Shown: piece by piece, positions 1-3,710 of the stretch
Numbering within the stretch: position 1 is the first letter of the stretch
Layout: every line of letters begins with the position of its first letter
Assembly (NCBI GenBank): GCA_902780365.1
Contig: CACZFE010000136.1
Coordinates: 1-5,056, forward strand
Length of the DNA stretch: 5,056 bases
Source of the DNA: an uncultured Spirochaetales bacterium
GTDB taxonomy: Bacteria; UBP6; UBA1177
Direction: 5' to 3'
Position numbers and translations under genes: made by a program
Notes under the pieces: model-generated
What the model saw: the letters and a program-made list of their open reading frames with translations, nothing else
Told to the model about the DNA's origin: nothing
Database searches by the model: none

Positions 1-1
1 C

Positions 2-355
2 CCGTCCAACCTCATGTCGATTGCGATTGTTGCGGCGACGCAGGCTGACGGAACGGTTCTTTTCTTCGAAAAAATGTTCGAGAGCAGGCTCTTTTTTGTT
101 GACAGGCTTGTAGCGATGGGGGCTCAGATAATTTTGTGCGATCCGCACAGAGTCGTTGTTTCCGGAGCTTCACAGCTTCACGGTGCGAGCCTTGATTCCC
201 CCGATATCCGTGCCGGAATGTCGATGCTTATGGCTGCGGCGGCGGCGAAAGGGAGAAGCAGGATTTACAATGTCCGCCAGATCGACCGCGGATATGAAGC
301 TATTGAGGATAAATTGGCTAAAATAGGAATATCAATAGAACGTAAAAATGGTTAA
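2..355 (+). CDS. murA: UDP-N-acetylglucosamine 1-carboxyvinyltransferase, C-terminal part (5' end outside window)
   Basis: Cytoplasmic enzyme of the first committed step of peptidoglycan synthesis: it transfers enolpyruvate from PEP to UDP-GlcNAc. Only the last 117 residues are present; the frame is open from base 2 and ends at TAA 353-355. The segment aligns without gaps at its start to the end of E. coli MurA from about residue 303. Recognisable blocks are the acidic-Gly strand turn (QADGT), FEKMFESR followed by VDRL and MGAQ (E. coli FENRF...MGA), SPDIRAG (E. coli ATDLRAS, containing the active-site Asp369/Arg371 pair) and [13 protein letters not shown] (E. coli HIDRGYERIEDKL, containing Arg397). 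The [11 protein letters not shown] and [11 protein letters not shown] stretches resemble a MurA-like subfamily rather than the E. coli type. Oddity: the position equivalent to catalytic Asp305 (PTD in E. coli) reads PSN here. The ATG at base 14 is internal, not the start. It is separated from the pil genes by an AT-rich spacer, so it is probably a separate transcription unit. Confidence 0.93.
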   Translation, partial: PSNLMSIAIVAATQADGTVLFFEKMFESRLFFVDRLVAMGAQIILCDPHRVVVSGASQLHGASLDSPDIRAGMSMLMAAAAAKGRSRIYNVRQIDRGYEAIEDKLAKIGISIERKNG

Positions 356-357
356 AA

Positions 358-387
358 ATGCAAAGGAATTTTAGTAATATTTTGCAT
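358..387. repeat. Inverted repeat ATGCAAA / TTTGCAT, possible operator
   Basis: ATGCAAA at 358-364 is the exact reverse complement of TTTGCAT at 381-387, with a 16-nt AT-rich middle. The right arm coincides with the candidate -35 element. It could be a binding site for a dimeric regulator, such as the HTH protein encoded just downstream, or a weak hairpin after murA. As a terminator it is poor: the stem is short and AT-rich and is not followed by a run of T. Seven-bp arms in AT-rich DNA can arise by chance, so the functional reading is inference. Confidence 0.3.
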
Positions 388-409
388 AATTATATGAATA
401 TGATATATT
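382..409 (+). promoter_or_regulatory. Candidate sigma-70-type promoter with extended -10 for the HTH-pil operon
   Basis: TTGCAT at 382-387 (first three bases of the -35 consensus) lies 16 nt before TATATT at 404-409, which matches TATAAT at five of six positions. TG at 401-402 sits one base before it, giving an extended -10 (TGnTATATT) that can offset a weak -35. Transcription would start near 415-417, leaving a leader of just under 80 nt before the ATG at 494. AT-rich DNA gives many near matches, so this is the best candidate I see rather than a firm call. No sigma-54 GG/GC pair with correct spacing was seen. Confidence 0.38.
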
Positions 410-483
410 TTTTTACAAAAATTCTTGCTTTTTACATTTTTTTTACTATCATCGCTTCCGGATTTGTTATTTTTGATTGCGAT

Positions 484-487
484 GGAG
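484..487 (+). promoter_or_regulatory. Ribosome binding site deciding the HTH gene start
   Basis: GGAG at 484-487 is followed by a 6-nt spacer and ATG at 494. This favours 494 over the in-frame ATG at 482, whose own codon overlaps the GGAG, and over the in-frame TTG at 425, which would add a hydrophobic stretch not expected on an HTH protein. Confidence 0.65.
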
Positions 488-493
488 TATGCA

Positions 494-700
494 ATGACGG
501 AAAACAACCTTAAAAAAATGAGAGAAAAACTTCTTATGAGCAAGTCCGAGCTTGCAAGAAAGGCCGGTGTATCTGTTCTGACGATCGACAGAATAGAAAA
601 GAACGGCAAGTGCCGCATGGAGACGAAGAGAAAAATTCTTCTCGCTCTCGGACTTTCGCTTGATGAAAAACATAAAGTTTTTTCGGACGATGAAGAATAG
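494..700 (+). CDS. Small XRE-type helix-turn-helix DNA-binding protein
   Basis: A 68-residue protein made almost entirely of one Cro/C1 (XRE)-type HTH domain, so probably a cytoplasmic DNA-binding protein. After a basic first helix (about residues 5-15), residues 16-24 (SKSELARKA) look like helix 2, GVS at 25-27 is the turn, and VLTIDRIE at 28-35 is the recognition helix. A basic segment (KGKC to KRK, about 37-47) leads into KILLALGLSL, a typical last helix, and the tail is acidic (DDEE). There is no sensor or dimerisation domain. The start at 494 is chosen from the GGAG at 484-487 and because residues before it are hydrophobic and unlike the family. It lies 15 nt upstream of pilM on the same strand, so it is probably co-transcribed and may regulate the operon or itself. 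I recall similar small HTH genes ahead of pilM in deltaproteobacterial genomes, but I cannot verify this here. Target and mode (activator or repressor) are unknown. Confidence 0.85.
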   Translation: MTENNLKKMREKLLMSKSELARKAGVSVLTIDRIEKNGKCRMETKRKILLALGLSLDEKHKVFSDDEE

Positions 701-702
701 CC

Positions 703-710
703 AGAGGAGG
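703..710 (+). promoter_or_regulatory. Strong ribosome binding site of pilM
   Basis: AGAGGAGG lies 5 nt before the ATG at 716 and just after the HTH stop codon (698-700). It is a near-perfect Shine-Dalgarno sequence and fixes the pilM start. Confidence 0.85.
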
Positions 711-715
711 CGGAT

Positions 716-1771
716 ATGTTTTATAACAAGCAACTGATGGGACTTGACCTCGGGTCTTATCTGATCAAAGCTGCGCAACTCCAGAAGAAAGGAAAGGGGA
801 AGTATCAGCTTAAAAAGTTCGGATTTATACCCATTCCGGTCAACACGATGGTCGACGGCAGCATCATGAATACTTACGAGATGAATGATGCTGTAAAAAC
901 GCTTCTTGCAAAGGAGAGATTCAGAGACAAATTCTGCTCGATCGCCGTTGCGGGACACGGTATCATCAACAGAGTCATCAATGTTCCGAAGGTTTCTCAG
1001 CAGGAGTTTTACAATGCGCTTCAGGTCGAAGCCGAAACGCATATCCCGCACGACATCAAAGAAATCTACTTTGACGGTATCAAAACAGATATCGTCGAGG
1101 ACGGACGCGACAGAGTTATCCTTATCGCTGCAAGAAAGGATCTTATCGGTGACTTTATTCAGGTCGTAAGTGATGCAGGTGTAAAACCGATGTCGGTCGA
1201 GATCGACGCGACTGCGCTTGCAAACATTTTCGAGCTCAACTATCCGGAAGAAAAGGATAAAACGGTCGCGGTTCTCAATATCGGTGCTTCAAAAACCAAT
1301 ATCGTCGTCATGTCGAACGGCAATGTAAGGTTTTTCAGAGATGTTCTGACCGGCGGAAACTTCATCACCGAAGAAATCACGAGACGTCTGAAAGTCAGCT
1401 TCCAGCAGGCCGAGAGTCTCAAATCGGGAACTCATGCAACCGGTGATTCGATCCTGCCGAACCAGGTCGAGGAAATCATCGCCGATGTAGCGAAAAACAT
1501 GGTTTCTGACATTATGAGAGTTTTCGATTACTATACAAACACAAATCCCGAAGACAGTGTCGCGAAAGTTTTCGTAACTGGCGGAACGACAAAAAGTTTC
1601 ACCTTTATGCAGGCTTTGCAGTCAACTCTGACGATTCCGGTAGAAAGAATGAATCCTTTCAAAGAAATAATTGTTCCGGGACAGGTTCTTTCGAGAGAAG
1701 AAGTAGAGGATTACAGCCACATTGCTGCGCTTAGTCTCGGATTGGCATTACGGAGGATGGACGAACAATGA
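716..1771 (+). CDS. pilM: Type IV pilus assembly protein PilM (actin-like ATP-binding protein)
   Basis: A 351-residue cytoplasmic protein of the FtsA/actin-like fold, the usual length for PilM. Family knowledge: PilM binds ATP and the cytoplasmic N-terminal tail of PilN, forming the inner-membrane base of the pilus alignment complex and linking it to the motor. Visible motifs: phosphate-1 loop GLDLGS (9-14) with a following Lys at 18; PILM-type 1C region with QVEAETHIP (103-111); a connecting motif EIDATALAN (162-170); phosphate-2 NIGASKT (189-194 region); adenosine-binding VTGGT (287-291); and a C-terminal HIAALSLGLAL helix (335-345). There is no signal peptide or membrane segment. The start is fixed by AGAGGAGG at 703-710. 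Its stop overlaps the pilN start (ATGA, 1768-1771), implying translational coupling. I see no truncation or missing key motif. Confidence 0.97.
   Translation: MFYNKQLMGLDLGSYLIKAAQLQKKGKGKYQLKKFGFIPIPVNTMVDGSIMNTYEMNDAVKTLLAKERFRDKFCSIAVAGHGIINRVINVPKVSQQEFYNALQVEAETHIPHDIKEIYFDGIKTDIVEDGRDRVILIAARKDLIGDFIQVVSDAGVKPMSVEIDATALANIFELNYPEEKDKTVAVLNIGASKTNIVVMSNGNVRFFRDVLTGGNFITEEITRRLKVSFQQAESLKSGTHATGDSILPNQVEEIIADVAKNMVSDIMRVFDYYTNTNPEDSVAKVFVTGGTTKSFTFMQALQSTLTIPVERMNPFKEIIVPGQVLSREEVEDYSHIAALSLGLALRRMDEQ
1752..1756 (+). promoter_or_regulatory. Ribosome binding site of pilN inside the end of pilM
   Basis: GGAGG at 1752-1756 lies within the last codons of pilM, 11 nt before the ATG at 1768. 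The spacing is longer than ideal, so pilN translation may depend partly on ribosomes terminating on pilM at the overlapping ATGA. Confidence 0.6.
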
Positions 1772-2406
1772 TAAAAATCAATCTGTTACCCGTAAAGGAA
1801 GACAAGCTTATCGCTGAGGCGAAAGGATTTATCGCGATCTGTCTGATTTCGATAGTCGTTGTCGTAGTTCTCGTCGTTTCCAACAGTTCGCTCCTCACCA
1901 AAAGGGAACAGGAGAGCAGGGAACGTATCGCTGAAGCCGACGCCGAGATCGCAAAACTTAAGTCGATCATGGGCGAAATCAAAAATCTGAAGGATAAAAA
2001 GCCAAAACTACAAAAAAAAATGGATATGATTATCAAGCTGCAGGAGCAGAATATCGGTCCTGTCAGAGTTCTTGACGAACTTTCGCTCAAGATTCCGTCG
2101 AACAAGATCTGGGCTGACAAGCTCACGATAAAGGGCAACAAGCTTGATCTTGACGGAAAGACTCTTGAGAATCAGGAAGTCGCAAACTTCATGAAACAGC
2201 TTGAAAATTCACTTTTCTTTTCGAACATCAACCTGAAAAAGGTTACGAAAGACAAGGCGGTTCAGGGAGTTACTGTGCTTTCCTACGGTTTGAACACGAC
2301 AGTTCACTTCGCCGGAAGACAGCAGGAACAGCCGGCTCAGCCGAAACCTGAAGGTCAGCAGCCTGCGGCGGAAAATGCGGCGGCTCAACCGAGTGCTAAT
2401 CAATAG
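1768..2406 (+). CDS. pilN: Type IV pilus assembly protein PilN
   Basis: A 212-residue bitopic inner-membrane protein. The N-terminus MIKINLLP carries the conserved INLLP motif (4-8) that inserts into PilM in characterised systems. One hydrophobic segment (about 20-38, rich in Ile/Val) is the membrane anchor. Residues about 44-93, rich in Lys, Glu, Ala and Leu, look like a coiled coil that would pair with PilO. Residues about 98-183 (VRVLDELSLKIP, then WADKLTIKG and LDLDGKTLENQEVANFMKQLE) form the ferredoxin-like periplasmic domain of the Fimbrial assembly (PilN) family. The last 29 residues (184-212) are a Gln/Pro/Ala-rich tail beyond the folded domain, probably disordered. It overlaps pilM by 4 nt and is followed 12 nt later by pilO. 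An A9 run at 2012-2020 lies in codons 82-85; one base lost there gives an immediate stop. Confidence 0.96.
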   Translation: MIKINLLPVKEDKLIAEAKGFIAICLISIVVVVVLVVSNSSLLTKREQESRERIAEADAEIAKLKSIMGEIKNLKDKKPKLQKKMDMIIKLQEQNIGPVRVLDELSLKIPSNKIWADKLTIKGNKLDLDGKTLENQEVANFMKQLENSLFFSNINLKKVTKDKAVQGVTVLSYGLNTTVHFAGRQQEQPAQPKPEGQQPAAENAAAQPSANQ

Positions 2407-2411
2407 GGAGG
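2405..2411 (+). promoter_or_regulatory. Ribosome binding site of pilO overlapping the pilN stop
   Basis: AGGGAGG at 2405-2411 overlaps the pilN TAG stop (2404-2406) and lies 7 nt before the ATG at 2419. It is strong and well spaced, and fixes the pilO start. Confidence 0.85.
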
Positions 2412-2418
2412 CGTAAAT

Positions 2419-3078
2419 ATGAAATCCTTACTGGTAAATATCGGAAAATTAAAGCCGGCATACAGGTACGGAGGATTACTTCTGGTTCTCGTCGTCATCA
2501 TCGCGGTTTATTACGTTACTGTTTATATGCCGCATGTAGACACGATGGAATCGCTTTACCGCGAGTTCAATTCCAAGAAGGCTGAGTTCTCCAAAATGGT
2601 AGTGCTGGTTCGTGACAGAGGGCAGTTTATGGAAGAAGTCGAAGCTCTCGACAGAGATCTGAAAGTTGCTATCAGCATGCTTCCGGATAAAAAAGAGATT
2701 CCTTCTCTGCTCAAAAAGCTTTCTGACGAAGCGGAAAAGTTCGGTCTTGAAGTCTACTACTTCGAGCCGCTTGCCGAGCGCAAGAAAGAGTTCTACGCCG
2801 AGGTCCCGGTTTCAATGAAAGTCAAAGGCAGTTTCCATGAAGTCCTCGGCTTCTTTGACAGTGTGAACAAACTCGCCAGAATCGTTAACGTCAGCGATCT
2901 TGAGATGAAGGTTATCGGCGATAACGCAGCCAAAAAAGATGATAAGAAGAAGAGCAAAGTCTCCACTTCTTTCGGTGGTTTCCAGCCGAACAAGACAGCG
3001 CTCGACATAGCTTTCAGGGCGACGACTTACCGTTTCCTTTCGTCAGCCGAGATGGGTGGAGGTCAGAATGCAAAATAA
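2419..3078 (+). CDS. pilO: Type IV pilus assembly protein PilO
   Basis: A 219-residue bitopic inner-membrane protein that pairs with PilN and contacts PilP in the periplasm. It has a short basic cytoplasmic N-terminus (about 1-17), one membrane segment (about 18-37, LLLVLVVIIAVYYV core) and a coiled-coil region (about 42-88). The PilO core follows: MLPDKKEIPSLLKKLSDEA (87-105), then FGLEVYYFEP (108-117), VPVSMKVKGSFHEVLGFFD (129-147) and LARIVNVSDLEM (152-163). This is the usual ferredoxin-like fold, with a final strand at LDIAFRATTYRFL (195-207). A Lys/Asp-rich insert (about 171-180, AKKDDKKKSK) separates the last strands and is probably an exposed loop. The C-terminus (EMGGGQNAK) is short because the pilP ribosome binding site is embedded there. 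It overlaps pilP by 11 nt, consistent with coupled translation. Confidence 0.96.
   Translation: MKSLLVNIGKLKPAYRYGGLLLVLVVIIAVYYVTVYMPHVDTMESLYREFNSKKAEFSKMVVLVRDRGQFMEEVEALDRDLKVAISMLPDKKEIPSLLKKLSDEAEKFGLEVYYFEPLAERKKEFYAEVPVSMKVKGSFHEVLGFFDSVNKLARIVNVSDLEMKVIGDNAAKKDDKKKSKVSTSFGGFQPNKTALDIAFRATTYRFLSSAEMGGGQNAK
3058..3062 (+). promoter_or_regulatory. Ribosome binding site of pilP within pilO
   Basis: GGAGG at 3058-3062 is 5 nt before the ATG at 3068 and is read in the pilO frame as part of its GGG stretch. It selects ATG 3068 over the in-frame GTG at 3056, which would add four residues (MEVR) and has no comparable upstream site. Confidence 0.75.
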
Positions 3079-3694
3079 GATTAACGCTTTAGTATGGATC
3101 TCATGTTTGCTCCTGCTCTCGATTCTTGCAGGATGCGCAAACGAATACCAGATCGAGCCTTACGACTACAAGGCCGAATACGAAAGGGTCAGCAAGACCA
3201 AATCGAGTGAAAACAAGACTAAAAAAGAGATCGACATAACCGATATCGCGCAGAGAAGGTCGAACTACCGCTACTCCGCTGTCGGTAAAAAGGATCCTTT
3301 CAGAAACTATTTCGGTGATATGGCAAGTCTCAACAAAGAGAAGAAGATCGTCAGCGAACTTCAGAATTTCGATGTCACCGACCTCAGACTTTCCGCAATA
3401 ATTTACGGTATAACCGATCCGAAGGCAGTCGTTATCGCTCCTGACGGTAAAAGCTACATCGTCAAAAACGGCAGCTTTATCGGTAAAAACTGGGGAAAGA
3501 TCAGCAGAATACTGCCTGATAAACTCGAGATAGTCGAGACATACAAAGATCCGCTCGGAAGAAAGATAATCAACAAGCTTTATCTTGAACTTCCTGTAAA
3601 GTCGCCTCTCAAAGAGTCTGACGAGCCGGATGACGCTGCTGAATTCAACAACGGCGGCGAAAAAGAGCAAGGAAAAGAAAATTTGAATAACTGA
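3068..3694 (+). CDS. pilP: Type IV pilus assembly lipoprotein PilP
   Basis: A 208-residue periplasmic lipoprotein linking the PilN/PilO inner-membrane complex to the secretin PilQ. Residues 1-22 are a lipoprotein signal peptide with lipobox LAGC, the lipidated Cys being residue 23 and Ala at +2. Residues about 31-66 are a charged, Lys/Glu/Ser-rich linker, the flexible tether typical of PilP. YRYSAVGKKDPFRNYF (67-82) contains the conserved G(K/R)xDPF signature. ELQNFDVTDLRLSAIIYG (97-114), KAVVIAPDGKSYIVKNGSFIGKN (119-141), GKISRILPDKLEIVETY (143-159) and a final strand near 166-175 make the PilP beta-sandwich. The last about 29 residues are acidic and Asn-rich and look disordered. The start at 3068 is chosen from GGAGG at 3058-3062 and gives a clean signal peptide. 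It overlaps pilO by 11 nt; pilQ follows after 16 nt. Confidence 0.95.
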   Translation: MQNKINALVWISCLLLLSILAGCANEYQIEPYDYKAEYERVSKTKSSENKTKKEIDITDIAQRRSNYRYSAVGKKDPFRNYFGDMASLNKEKKIVSELQNFDVTDLRLSAIIYGITDPKAVVIAPDGKSYIVKNGSFIGKNWGKISRILPDKLEIVETYKDPLGRKIINKLYLELPVKSPLKESDEPDDAAEFNNGGEKEQGKENLNN

Positions 3695-3700
3695 TGGAAC

Positions 3701-3704
3701 GGAG
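3701..3704 (+). promoter_or_regulatory. Ribosome binding site of pilQ
   Basis: GGAG at 3701-3704 is 6 nt before the ATG at 3711, in the 16-nt gap after the pilP stop. The ATG it selects begins a protein with a well-formed signal peptide, which supports the start. Confidence 0.75.
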
Positions 3705-3710
3705 ATTGGA

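Larger units (their letters stand above)
356..493. other. AT-rich intergenic region between murA and the HTH-pil operon
   Basis: This 138-bp spacer is very AT-rich; I count only 9 G/C in bases 361-420. It holds an inverted repeat (358-364 with 381-387), a candidate extended -10 promoter (382-409), three short T-rich TTTTTAC repeats (starting at 410, 429 and 440) and the leader of the HTH gene. There is no convincing hairpin plus T-tract terminator for murA. Open frames through here read as strings of Phe, Ile and Leu, as expected from T-rich DNA. Confidence 0.75.

Noticed and set aside
343..385. Rho-independent terminator for murA, and the TAAAAATG direct repeat at 343-350 and 353-360
   Set aside because: The only stem found is short and AT-rich and lacks a following T run. 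The direct repeat is an 8-mer of low complexity spanning the stop codon and is easily explained by chance.
425..493. N-terminal extension of the HTH protein from TTG 425 or ATG 482
   Set aside because: The added residues are hydrophobic, come from T-rich DNA and are not expected on an XRE-type protein. GGAG at 484-487 is correctly placed only for ATG 494.
356..493. Sigma-54 promoter, as used for pilin genes in several bacteria
   Set aside because: No GG...GC pair with the required spacing and flanks was found in the spacer.
467..1051. Minus-strand open frame across the HTH gene and the start of pilM
   Set aside because: It is opposite two genes with clear family motifs and ribosome binding sites; the product shows no domain and no plausible start context.
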